From Actinomycetes bacterium (lineage in GTDB: Bacteria; Actinomycetota; Actinomycetes; Actinomycetales; Microbacteriaceae), in NCBI GenBank assembly GCA_023428065.1, contig JAEYZI010000082.1, positions 1 to 10,852 of the forward strand: DNA of 10,852 nt, written 5' to 3'. Shown here piece by piece: positions 1 to 8,397 of the stretch (position 1 is the first letter of the stretch; each line of letters opens with the position of its first letter). The position numbers were made by a program, and so were the translations under genes. The notes beneath the pieces are model-generated. The model did no database searches, was not told the origin of the DNA, and worked only from the letters and a program-made list of their open reading frames with translations.

Positions 1-3
1 GGT

Positions 4-19
4 CGAGTTTTCCAACTCG
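4..19 (-). terminator. Small hairpin downstream of tRNA-Ala
   Basis: A perfect 6-bp stem (CGAGTT and AACTCG) closes on a TTCC tetraloop, about 30 nt beyond the 3' end of the minus-strand tRNA-Ala gene. Its position suits a transcription terminator or a 3'-processing barrier for that tRNA. No T tract follows on the minus strand before the window ends, so a classical intrinsic terminator is not shown. Confidence 0.3.
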
Positions 20-39
20 GATATGGCCTGTTTTCCAAC
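7..39. repeat. 10-bp direct repeat pair, 23-bp period
   Basis: GTTTTCCAAC occurs exactly at 7-16 and again at 30-39. The first copy overlaps the loop and right arm of the hairpin at 4-19. The rest of this left edge (1-47) holds no coding sequence that I can support. The pair could be a protein-binding site for something beyond the window edge, or a remnant of a duplication next to the tRNA gene. Confidence 0.5.
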
Positions 40-47
40 AAGCCCTG

Positions 48-123
48 TGGTGGAGCCTAGGGGAATCGAACCCCTGACCTCCTGCTTGCAAAGCAGGCGC
101 TCTACCAATTGAGCTAAGGCCCC
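48..123 (-). tRNA. tRNA-Ala, anticodon TGC
   Basis: Read on the minus strand, this 76-nt sequence folds as a complete cloverleaf. The acceptor stem is GGGGCCT/AGGCTCC and includes the G3-U70 wobble pair that is the identity element of alanine tRNAs. The anticodon stem CCTGC/GCAGG encloses loop TTTGCAA with anticodon TGC at 88-90. The T arm carries GGTTCGATTCC. The 3' CCA is encoded (48-50), unlike in tRNA-Ile. It is normally a close downstream neighbour of tRNA-Ile in this gene block; here a plus-strand gene and a repeat array separate them. Confidence 0.97.
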
Positions 124-134
124 GTGACCCAGAA

Positions 135-140
135 AGCCTA
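135..140 (-). promoter_or_regulatory. Probable -10 element of the tRNA-Ala promoter
   Basis: The minus strand reads TAGGCT, a strong actinobacterial -10 hexamer, 11 nt before the mature tRNA-Ala 5' end. Transcription would start about 5 nt upstream of the tRNA. The -35 at a 17-18 bp spacing (around 158-164) is only weakly similar to TTGACA. An own promoter makes sense because the tRNA is cut off from tRNA-Ile by an oppositely oriented gene. Confidence 0.5.
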
Positions 141-206
141 CCCGGTCGCGCGGAGCGCTGCCTCCGGGAGAGCCGCCACCTGGCGGACCGACGCTGCTCC
201 GCAGGG

Positions 207-212
207 TAGACA
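207..212 (+). promoter_or_regulatory. Possible -10 of the oxidoreductase gene
   Basis: TAGACA lies 25 nt before the ATG of the oxidoreductase gene, which would put the transcription start close to 219 inside the palindrome at 215-227. The -35 region (about 184-190, CGGACC) is poor, so this is a weak call based mainly on position. Confidence 0.25.
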
Positions 213-214
213 TG

Positions 215-227
215 GAGGTGACACCTC
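215..227. promoter_or_regulatory. 13-bp perfect palindrome, candidate operator
   Basis: GAGGTG-A-CACCTC is a perfect odd palindrome (6-bp arms around one central base). It sits between the possible -10 (207-212) and the Shine-Dalgarno (228-235) of the oxidoreductase gene. Overlapping the likely transcription start is a usual location for a repressor operator. No regulator gene is adjacent in the window, so the binding protein is unknown. In RNA the same bases could form only a 4-bp stem. Confidence 0.35.
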
Positions 228-235
228 AGGAGGAG
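228..235 (+). promoter_or_regulatory. Shine-Dalgarno fixing the oxidoreductase start
   Basis: AGGAGGAG ends 2 nt before the ATG at 238 (core AGGAGG spaced 4 nt). The frame is open further upstream to a GTG at 124, but that codon abuts the tRNA-Ala gene and has no ribosome site. This Shine-Dalgarno therefore decides for ATG 238. Confidence 0.75.
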
Positions 236-237
236 CA

Positions 238-1185
238 ATGGCGCGTTTCGTGGAGTACTCGGAGTTCGGCGGTCCGGAGGTGCTGCGCGTCGTCGACGGC
301 CCGGCGCCCTCGGCCGGAGCGGGCGAGGTGGTCGTCGAGACCCTGGCGATCGGCGTTAACCCCATCGACGGCAAGCTGCGCGCCGGCAAGCGCGCGAGCT
401 CGCCTCTCACCGCGCCGCGCGTGCCGGGGTCGGATGCGTCGGGCGTGATCGTCGAGGTCGGTGCGGGGGTCGAGGGATGGTCGGTCGGCGACGAGGTCGT
501 CGTGACCTCCGCCCGCGGCGCCTACGCGACGCACACGGTGGTGCCGGTCACGGGTCTCACCTGGAAGCCGGCGGCCCTCGGATGGGTGCAGGCGGCAGGG
601 CTCGGGGTGCCCGCGGGCACGGCCTATCAGACGCTCCGCTCGCTCGGCGTCGAGGCGGGGATGACGGTGCTCGTGCACGGTGCGTCCGGGGCGGTCGGTC
701 AGGCGGCGGTGCAGTTCGCCCGGGAGCTCGGCGCGCGCGTCATCGGCACGGCGAGCCCCGCGAATCACGCACGGCTGCGTCAGCTCGGCGCGATCCCGGT
801 CGCGTACGGCGACGGGCTCGTCGATCGCGTGCGCGCGATCGCCCCGGAGGGGGTCGACCGCGCGCTCGACGCCGCGGGCACCGACGAGGCGATCGAGGCA
901 TCCCTCGAGCTCACGCGCGACCCCTCCCACGTCGGCACGATCGTGCGCGGTGCGGACGCCCCGCAGTGGGGGATCCACGCGTGGTCGGGCGGCAGCCCCC
1001 TGCCGCTCACCCCGGAGCAGAAGGCGTGGCGCGCTGACGGGGTGCGGCTCGCGGCGGAGCGGGCGGCATCCGGCGTCTTCGACGTCGAGATCGCCCGCAC
1101 CCTGCCCCTCGCGGACGCGGCGGATGCGCAGCGCATGCTCGAGGACGGCACCGCCCCCCGCGGCAAGCTCATCCTGCTCCCGTAG
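238..1185 (+). CDS. Zinc-independent MDR oxidoreductase (quinone reductase-like)
   Basis: The predicted protein has 315 residues, a normal length for medium-chain NADPH:quinone oxidoreductases and zinc-free alkenal/alcohol dehydrogenases. An N-terminal GroES-like domain (about 1-115) begins MARFVEYSEFGGPEVLRV and contains the family motifs GVNPIDGKLRAG (39-50) and VPGSDASGVIVEVG (62-75). A Rossmann domain follows, with the NAD(P)-binding glycine motif GASGAVG at 148-154. The GHE and cysteine ligands of zinc-containing alcohol dehydrogenases are missing, so it should be a cytosolic NAD(P)H-dependent reductase of a quinone or alpha,beta-unsaturated carbonyl; the substrate cannot be read from sequence. 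The start is ATG 238, with AGGAGGAG just upstream. It is the only plus-strand gene in the window, lies between two minus-strand tRNA genes, and runs head-on to replication from oriC. The TAG stop is immediately followed by the 62-bp repeat array. A palindrome upstream hints at a repressor. Confidence 0.9.
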   Translation: MARFVEYSEFGGPEVLRVVDGPAPSAGAGEVVVETLAIGVNPIDGKLRAGKRASSPLTAPRVPGSDASGVIVEVGAGVEGWSVGDEVVVTSARGAYATHTVVPVTGLTWKPAALGWVQAAGLGVPAGTAYQTLRSLGVEAGMTVLVHGASGAVGQAAVQFARELGARVIGTASPANHARLRQLGAIPVAYGDGLVDRVRAIAPEGVDRALDAAGTDEAIEASLELTRDPSHVGTIVRGADAPQWGIHAWSGGSPLPLTPEQKAWRADGVRLAAERAASGVFDVEIARTLPLADAADAQRMLEDGTAPRGKLILLP

Positions 1186-1246
1186 CGGCGCAAGACGAAC
1201 CCAGCGCAGGTCGGCCCTCGCGCGGGGCGACCGGAGCGGGCGCCGC
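1185..1246. repeat. 62-bp direct repeat, copy 1
   Basis: This is an exact match, over all 62 bases, to 1285-1346. The copy begins at the last base of the oxidoreductase stop codon. Its ends are inverted (GCGGCGC at the left, GCGCCGC at the right). It also contains an internal stem GGTCG/CGACC with CCC/GGG inside, so one copy can fold into a long imperfect hairpin, as REP-type extragenic palindromes do. There is no coding sign and no transposase nearby. Confidence 0.9.
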
Positions 1247-1248
1247 AC

Positions 1249-1268
1249 GCCGGCGGATCACCGCCGGC
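1249..1268. terminator. 8-bp GC hairpin between repeat copies
   Basis: GCCGGCGG and CCGCCGGC pair perfectly over 8 bp around the loop ATCA. The hairpin sits in the 38-bp spacer between the two 62-bp repeats, about 64 nt after the stop of the plus-strand oxidoreductase. It could end that transcript, or the converging tRNA-Ile transcript, but no T run follows on either strand. Confidence 0.45.
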
Positions 1269-1284
1269 CGAAAGGCGCAGCACC

Positions 1285-1346
1285 GCGGCGCAAGACGAAC
1301 CCAGCGCAGGTCGGCCCTCGCGCGGGGCGACCGGAGCGGGCGCCGC
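1285..1346. repeat. 62-bp direct repeat, copy 2
   Basis: This is the second exact copy of the 62-bp element, exactly 100 bp downstream of the first. Identity stops at 1284 and 1347, so the unit is well bounded. Zero mismatches imply a recent duplication or strong sequence homogenisation. Confidence 0.9.
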
Positions 1347-1361
1347 GGATTACCGCGGCGC
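1340..1361. terminator. 9-bp GC hairpin joining repeat copies 2 and 3
   Basis: GCGCCGCGG and CCGCGGCGC pair perfectly over 9 bp around the loop ATTA. The left arm is made largely from the end of repeat copy 2 and the right arm from the start of the decayed copy 3. The loop context GGATTACC resembles GGATCACC of the hairpin at 1249-1268. It lies 16 nt beyond the 3' end of tRNA-Ile on the minus strand and may act as a terminator for it, although no T tract is present. Confidence 0.45.
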
Positions 1362-1376
1362 AACACAAACACAGTG
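1355..1376. repeat. Decayed partial third copy of the 62-bp repeat
   Basis: The first nine bases, GCGGCGCAA, match the start of the 62-bp element exactly, and 18 of 22 positions match in all (mismatches at 1364, 1367, 1371 and 1375). The copy is cut short by the 3' end of tRNA-Ile. It shows that the array once reached, or was built from, the tRNA flank. Confidence 0.55.
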
Positions 1377-1450
1377 TGGGGCTACCAGGACTTGAACCTG
1401 GGACCTCTTCGTTATCAGCGAAGCGCTCTAACCGCCTGAGCTATAGCCCC
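1377..1450 (-). tRNA. tRNA-Ile, anticodon GAT
   Basis: The 74-nt minus-strand sequence folds as a cloverleaf: acceptor stem GGGGCTA/TAGCCCC with discriminator A, anticodon stem CTTCG/CGAAG with loop CTGATAA and anticodon GAT at 1414-1416, and a T arm with GGTTCAAGTCC. The bases after the discriminator read CAC, so the 3' CCA is not encoded and must be added by tRNA nucleotidyltransferase; the nearby tRNA-Ala does encode it. The gene follows gyrA-DUF3566 in the same orientation, as is usual in this group. Confidence 0.97.
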
Positions 1451-1458
1451 GAGAGGGT

Positions 1459-1476
1459 CCGTTCCCCGTGGAACGG
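1459..1476 (-). other. Hairpin in the tRNA-Ile leader
   Basis: A perfect 7-bp stem (CCGTTCC and GGAACGG) with a 4-nt loop ends 8 nt upstream of the mature tRNA-Ile 5' end. It would be part of the precursor tRNA leader if transcription starts near 1478. It could instead be a terminator or processing structure for gyrA-DUF3566 mRNA reading through. Confidence 0.45.
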
Positions 1477-1484
1477 CCTCGCCT

Positions 1485-1513
1485 ACAGTACCCCACGCAT
1501 CGGCGCGGGGCAA
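1485..1513 (-). promoter_or_regulatory. Candidate tRNA-Ile promoter
   Basis: On the minus strand, TTGCCC (1508-1513) and TACTGT (1485-1490) are separated by 17 bp and would start transcription about 28 nt before tRNA-Ile. Both hexamers are only partial matches. The spacer contains the inverted repeat at 1491-1510. Confidence 0.35.
1491..1510 (-). terminator. Possible terminator of the gyrA-DUF3566 transcript
   Basis: CCCCGCG and CGTGGGG (minus strand) form a 7-bp stem with one G-U pair and a 6-nt loop, 9 nt after the DUF3566 stop codon. No T tract follows, and the sequence coincides with the spacer of the candidate tRNA-Ile promoter, so its role is uncertain. Confidence 0.35.
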
Positions 1514-1519
1514 AAGCGG

Positions 1520-1923
1520 TCAGCTGTTCTGGAAGCCGACGAGGATGCCGCCCGTGAACCGCACGCTCAGGTTGTACAGCAGGGCGCCGATGGCGCCGAG
1601 GACGGTGCCGCTCACGGTGTTGAGCACGGCCACCACGAACGAGAACAGCACGACCTGCCCGAGGCCGAACGAGTCGGTGACGGAGAAGTTCTCGTTGCCG
1701 AGGATCTCGCGCAGGAGGTCGTTGAGCGCGCCGAAGACGCCCGTCGAGTTGAGCACGATCCACACGAGCACGGAGGCGACGATGAGCACGATGCCGAGGC
1801 AGAGCCAGATGAGGAAGCTGAACTTCACCACCGACCAGAAGTCGATGTAGACGAGCTTGAGCCGCACCTGCTTGGCGCTGGCGCTGCGGTGCTCCTTGCG
1901 CTGGAGCTTCTCGGCGACGCTGG

Positions 1924-1927
<4 letters not shown>
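1520..1927 (-). CDS. DUF3566 family transmembrane protein
   Basis: This 135-residue protein matches in size, layout and position the actinobacterial DUF3566 membrane proteins encoded directly after gyrA. A basic, soluble N-terminus (1-25) leads into KLVYIDFWSVVKFSF. A first membrane helix spans about 34-59, then comes a polar amphipathic stretch (65-88) containing FGALNDLLREI. A second helix runs about 90-118, followed by the short tail SVRFTGGILVGFQNS. There is no signal peptide and no catalytic motif. Its ATG overlaps the gyrA stop as ATGA (1924-1927), so it is probably translationally coupled to gyrA. AAGGA lies 12 nt upstream of the start. The family's molecular function is not established; any role at the cell envelope would be inferred from its topology. 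Confidence 0.9.
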
Positions 1928-4551
<2,624 letters not shown>

Positions 4552-4578
4552 GTGTCTCTTTCGCAGTCCGGCCGTCGA

Positions 4579-6570
4579 CTAGATGTCGAGGAAGCGGACG
4601 TCCTTCGCGTTGGTCTGGATGAAGTGGCGTCGCGCCTCGACGTCGTCGCCCATGAGGGTCGAGAAGACGCTGTCGGCGACCGCGGCATCGTCGAGCGTCA
4701 CCTGCCGGAGGGTGCGGGTCTCGGGATTCATGGTCGTGTCCCACAGCTCCTGGTGGTTCATCTCGCCGAGACCCTTGTAGCGCTGCACGCCGTTCTCCTT
4801 CTGCAGGCGCTTGCCGGAGCCGAGTCCCGCCTCGAGCACGGCGTCGCGCTCACGGTCGGAGTACACGTACTCGTGATCGGAGTTCGTCCACTTGATCCGG
4901 TACAGCGGCGGCTGGGCGAGGTAGACGTAGCCCATCTCGATGAGCGGGCGCATGTAGCGGAACAGCAGGGTGAGCAGCAGCGTCGTGATGTGCTGGCCGT
5001 CGACGTCCGCATCCGCCATGAGCACGATCTTGTGGTAGCGGGCCTTCTCGCCGTCGAAGTCCTCACCGATGCCGGTTCCGAAGGCGGTGATCATGGCCTG
5101 GATCTCGGCGTTGCCGAGCGCACGGTCGAGGCGCGCCTTCTCGACGTTGAGGATCTTGCCGCGCAGCGGCAGGATCGCCTGCGTCTCCGGGTTGCGGCCG
5201 GTCTTGGCGGAGCCTCCGGCCGAGTCGCCCTCGACGAGGAAGATCTCGGAGACCGTCGGGTCCTTGCTCGAGCAGTCGCTCAGCTTGCCGGGCATGCCGC
5301 CGCCCTCGAGCAGGCCCTTGCGTCGGGTCTGCTCGCGCGCCTTGCGCGCCGCGATCCGCGCGGTCGCCGCCTGGATCGACTTGCGGATGACGTCGCGCGC
5401 CTGGTTCGGGTTGCGCTCGAACCAGTCGCCGAGCTGCTCGCCGACGACGCGCTGCACGAACGACTTCGCCTCGGTGTTGCCGAGCTTGGTCTTCGTCTGT
5501 CCTTCGAACTGCGGCTCGCTGAGCTTGACGGAGATGACCGCGGTGAGGCCCTCGCGCACGTCGTCGCCCGAGAGGTTCTCGTCCTTCTCCTTGAGCAGAC
5601 CCTTCTCGCGGGCATAGCGGTTGACGAGGGTCGTGAGCGCCGCGCGGAAGCCCTCCTCGTGGGTGCCGCCCTCGTGGGTGTTGATCGTGTTGGCGTAGGT
5701 ATGGACGCTCTCGGAGTACGCGGTCGTCCACTGCATCGCGATCTCGAGCGAGATGCGCTTCTCGACGGTGTCGCCGCCGCCCGTCACCTCCTCCGCCGCG
5801 AAGTCGATGATCTCCGGGTGGATGACCTCCGCCTTCTTGGTGGCGTTGAGGTACTCAACGTAGTCGGCGAGGCCGCGCTCGTAGAGGAAGACGTCGGATC
5901 GGGGCGCGCCCTCGTCGTCGAGCTCGCGCTCGTCGGTGATCTCGATGCGCAGCCCCTTGTTGAGGAACGCCATCTGCTGGAAGCGCGTGCGCAGGGTCTC
6001 GTAGTCGAACTCGACCGTCTCGAAGATGTCGTCGTTCGGCCAGAAGGTGATCGTGGTGCCGGTCGCGTCGGCCGGTCCGGCCTTCGCGAGCGGCGCATCC
6101 GGCACACCGTCGTGGAACGACATCGTCCAGTGCGCGCCCTCGCGCTGTACGTCGACCTCGAGGCGGTGGGAGAGGGCGTTGACGACGGAGGAGCCGACGC
6201 CGTGCAGGCCACCCGAGACGGCGTAGCCGCCACCGCCGAACTTGCCTCCCGCGTGCAGGATCGTGAGCACGACCTCCACCGTCGACTTCTTCTCGACGGG
6301 GTGCTCGGCGACCGGGATGCCGCGGCCGTTGTCGACGACGCGGACGCCGCCGTCGGGGAGGATCGTGATCTCGATGTTGTCGCAGTACCCCGCGAGGGCC
6401 TCGTCGACCGAGTTGTCGACGATCTCGTAGACGAGGTGGTGCAGGCCGCGCGGACCGGTCGACCCGATGTACATGCCGGGGCGCTTGCGGACCGCTTCGA
6501 GACCCTCGAGAACCTGGATGGCTTCGGCGCCGTAGTTGTCGGGCGCTGCGGGCGAAGAGGGGGCGTTCAT
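4579..6570 (-). CDS. gyrB: DNA gyrase subunit B
   Basis: The 663-residue ATPase subunit of gyrase is of the short type without the enterobacterial insert. The GHKL ATPase domain has the catalytic Glu49 and Asn53 in YEIVDNSVDEALAG (48-61), DNGRGIP (80-86) and the ATP lid GGLHGVGSSVVNAL (120-133). A transducer domain (about 230-400) follows. The TOPRIM domain has EGDSAGGSA (447-455, Glu447) and the metal-binding DADVDG (520-525). PLRGKILNVEKA (468-479) and the C-terminal QRYKGLGEMN (596-605) are family hallmarks. The ATG at 6570 has AGGAG 11 nt upstream, a slightly long spacing. gyrA follows after 27 nt on the same strand. The 147-nt gap before gyrB is the longest in the operon downstream of oriC and is a likely place for a gyrase promoter. 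Confidence 0.98.
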   Translation of the reverse strand: MNAPSSPAAPDNYGAEAIQVLEGLEAVRKRPGMYIGSTGPRGLHHLVYEIVDNSVDEALAGYCDNIEITILPDGGVRVVDNGRGIPVAEHPVEKKSTVEVVLTILHAGGKFGGGGYAVSGGLHGVGSSVVNALSHRLEVDVQREGAHWTMSFHDGVPDAPLAKAGPADATGTTITFWPNDDIFETVEFDYETLRTRFQQMAFLNKGLRIEITDERELDDEGAPRSDVFLYERGLADYVEYLNATKKAEVIHPEIIDFAAEEVTGGGDTVEKRISLEIAMQWTTAYSESVHTYANTINTHEGGTHEEGFRAALTTLVNRYAREKGLLKEKDENLSGDDVREGLTAVISVKLSEPQFEGQTKTKLGNTEAKSFVQRVVGEQLGDWFERNPNQARDVIRKSIQAATARIAARKAREQTRRKGLLEGGGMPGKLSDCSSKDPTVSEIFLVEGDSAGGSAKTGRNPETQAILPLRGKILNVEKARLDRALGNAEIQAMITAFGTGIGEDFDGEKARYHKIVLMADADVDGQHITTLLLTLLFRYMRPLIEMGYVYLAQPPLYRIKWTNSDHEYVYSDRERDAVLEAGLGSGKRLQKENGVQRYKGLGEMNHQELWDTTMNPETRTLRQVTLDDAAVADSVFSTLMGDDVEARRHFIQTNAKDVRFLDI

Positions 6571-6717
6571 GTAGGGCGAGGCTCCTGACGGTCGGTCCGC
6601 GATAGGGTGGTGAGTCTGCCGACGGACGTCCTCGATCCTACCTCAGCGGACCTCGTCAAGCCCGCGAAATCGCCGTTCTGAGCGCCTTTTCCACCCCGGG
6701 CGACCTCATTTGCCTTC
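6571..6717 (-). promoter_or_regulatory. gyrB upstream region with candidate promoter
   Basis: This 147-nt spacer between the DUF721 gene and gyrB contains no supportable gene. On the minus strand, TAGGAT (6635-6640) is a good actinobacterial -10, about 64 nt before the gyrB start. A TTGACG (6654-6659) is present upstream, but the 13-bp spacing is too short for a standard sigma-A promoter; the pair could be coincidence, or the promoter could depend on its -10. A GGACGTCC palindrome at 6624-6631 lies near the expected transcription start. Confidence 0.35.
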
Positions 6718-7221
6718 TCAGCCGTAAGTATCGCGAGGACCACGCCCTGGAATCGCGCGTGGGCCGCGTTTCCACGAGGGGGCGTCCGGCCCGAGGAAGC
6801 GGATCGACTCGATCCCTGCCGCCGGGTGGCGTTCCGTGATGCGCGCGAGCACCTTCGTGCGCATCGAGCGGAGCTGCTGCGCCCACGCCGTCGAGTCGCA
6901 CCGCACGGTCAGGAGGCCGTCCTCGACCGAGACCGGTTCGGTGTGCGCAGCGGTCTCCGCGCCGACGAGCTCCGACCATCCGACGAGCAACTCGGACTTC
7001 GCGAGCGGCGAGTCCCACCCCATCGCGGAGGTGAGCGAATCGAGCACGGCGTCGAGTTCACGCGGATCGCGCCCCGCGCCGAAAGGCACCGTCGTCTCCC
7101 CGCGCGAAGCGCGGTCGCGACGCCGGGCGTCGGGAGAGCGGGCACCCGGGTCGCCGAACACCCGCCGGATGCGGCGGTACACCGCGATGTGCTCCGGCTC
7201 GCGCGCGTTCTCGTCGCTCAC
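6718..7221 (-). CDS. dciA: DUF721/DciA-family protein
   Basis: The product has 167 residues and starts with GTG at 7221, overlapping the recF stop as GTGA; GGGGGAG lies 5 nt upstream. A basic, low-complexity N-terminus (1-55) precedes the DUF721 core (about 56-145), with VGWSELVGAETAAHTEP (80-96) and LLTVRCDSTAWAQQLR (103-118). The actinobacterial C-terminal tail SWKRGPRAIPGRGPRDTYG (149-167) closes it. DUF721 is the DciA family, which assists loading or activity of the replicative helicase DnaB in bacteria that lack DnaC or DnaI; the position between recF and gyrB is the usual actinobacterial one. Residues 35-41 (RDRASRG) are encoded by a 20-bp palindromic repeat that also occurs in the dnaN-gnd spacer, suggesting that an element settled in the flexible N-terminus. 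Function is inferred from family, not from catalytic residues. Confidence 0.9.
   Translation of the reverse strand: MSDENAREPEHIAVYRRIRRVFGDPGARSPDARRRDRASRGETTVPFGAGRDPRELDAVLDSLTSAMGWDSPLAKSELLVGWSELVGAETAAHTEPVSVEDGLLTVRCDSTAWAQQLRSMRTKVLARITERHPAAGIESIRFLGPDAPSWKRGPRAIPGRGPRDTYG
7100..7119. repeat. 20-bp palindromic repeat inside the DUF721 gene
   Basis: CCGCGCGAAGCGCGGTCGCG is identical to 9295-9314. It includes the hairpin CGCGC-GAA-GCGCG (7101-7113). Here it is in frame in coding sequence and encodes residues 35-41 of the DUF721 protein; the other copy is intergenic. Confidence 0.7.
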
Positions 7222-8390
7222 GTCGACTCCCCCGCGTCGAGCACGCGGCCGGCCCGGATGCGCACGGTGTTCGCGGCGAGTGCGGCAGGCACATCCGACT
7301 CCACGGCGGCGGTGATGAGCACCTGCTCGTAGTCACCGACCGCGTCCGCGAGGCGCAGCCGGCGCGATTCGTCGAGCTCGGCGAAGACGTCGTCGAGGAT
7401 CAGCACGGGGTCGCCGACGGGGGAGTCGGCACGCAGCAGGGCCGCCGACGCGAGCCGCAACGCGAGCGCGAACGACCACGACTCGCCGTGGCTCGCGTAG
7501 CCGCGCGCCGGGAGGCCGTTGAGCCGGAGGAGGAGATCGTCGCGGTGGGGGCCGGAGAGAGTCAGGCCGCGATCGAGCTCGGGGCGACGATTGCGGGCGA
7601 GCGCCGCGGTGAACGCGGACGCGGCCTCCGCCGCGTCGATCTCCGTGCGCACCGTCTGCTCGCTCACCTCGGTCTCCTCGTCGGGCGCGGCCCCGAGGAT
7701 CGAGAGCTCGCTCGCGAGCTCCGCCTCGTGCACCTCGCCCGCGATCGCCGCATACGCCTGGCCGACGTACGGCCGGAGGGCCGATACGAGGCGGCCGCGC
7801 GCCTCGATGATCTCCGACCCGAGGTCGACGAGGCGCTCATCCCACACGTCGAGGGTGGAGAGCTGGGATGCCGGCACGCGCGACGCGCGCGCGGACTTGA
7901 GCAGGGTGTTGCGCTGTTTGAGCACGCGGTCGTAGTCGGCGAGCACGCCCGACATCCGCGGGGTGAGCTGCACGAGCAGCTGGTCGAGGAAGCGGCGCCT
8001 GCCGGAGGGCTCTCCGCGCACGAGCGCGAGATCCTCCGGCGCGAACAGCACCGCGTGCACGTGGCGGGGGAGGTCGCGCGGCTTCGCGGGAGCCCGGTTG
8101 ACCTGCGCACGGTTGGCCCCCGACCGGTTCACCTGCAGTTCGACGAGCAGTTGCCGGCCCGCGTGCTCGAGCCGCGCGCGCACGACGGCGGCGTCGGCGC
8201 CCTGCCGCACGAGCGCCTGATCGCTCGAGACGCGGTGGGAGCCGAGCGTCGCGAGGTAGTTGATCGCCTCGACCAGGTTCGTCTTCCCCTGGCCGTTGCT
8301 GCCCACGACGAGGTTGGGTCCGGGGACGAGCGCGAGCGACGCCGACGTGTAATTACGGAAGTCGGCGAGTTCGAGATGCGAGACGAACAC
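7218..8390 (-). CDS. recF: DNA replication and repair protein RecF
   Basis: The 390-residue SMC-like ATPase is of usual length for actinobacterial RecF, which binds DNA gaps and, with RecO and RecR, promotes RecA loading. It opens with the family N-terminus HLELADFRNY (5-14). The Walker A motif is GSNGQGKT (30-37). FAPEDLALVRGEPSGRRRFLD (116-136), in the lid region, follows. LSGPHRDDL (278-286) precedes the ABC signature region ASHGESWSFALAL (299-311). Walker B with the catalytic acidic residues is VLILDDVFAELD (329-340), a D-loop type ending. The start is GTG at 8390, 7 nt after the gnd stop, with no strong ribosome site, so translational coupling to gnd is likely. The TGA stop overlaps the GTG of the DUF721 gene. 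Confidence 0.97.
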   Translation of the reverse strand: MFVSHLELADFRNYTSASLALVPGPNLVVGSNGQGKTNLVEAINYLATLGSHRVSSDQALVRQGADAAVVRARLEHAGRQLLVELQVNRSGANRAQVNRAPAKPRDLPRHVHAVLFAPEDLALVRGEPSGRRRFLDQLLVQLTPRMSGVLADYDRVLKQRNTLLKSARASRVPASQLSTLDVWDERLVDLGSEIIEARGRLVSALRPYVGQAYAAIAGEVHEAELASELSILGAAPDEETEVSEQTVRTEIDAAEAASAFTAALARNRRPELDRGLTLSGPHRDDLLLRLNGLPARGYASHGESWSFALALRLASAALLRADSPVGDPVLILDDVFAELDESRRLRLADAVGDYEQVLITAAVESDVPAALAANTVRIRAGRVLDAGEST

Positions 8391-8397
8391 GGGCCCG

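Noticed and set aside
124..237. N-terminal extension of the oxidoreductase from GTG 124
   Set aside because: It begins at the tRNA-Ala edge, has no ribosome site, covers the tRNA-Ala promoter, and adds residues unlike the MDR family start. AGGAGGAG fixes ATG 238.
226..1248. Minus-strand open frame of 340 codons opposite the oxidoreductase
   Set aside because: Arg-rich translation with no recognisable motifs; it is the complementary shadow of a well-supported gene.
1185..1346. The 62-bp repeats as a CRISPR array
   Set aside because: There are only two exact copies, unequal spacers (38 and 8 bp), a repeat length above the usual range and no cas genes. The palindromic design fits an extragenic repeat instead.
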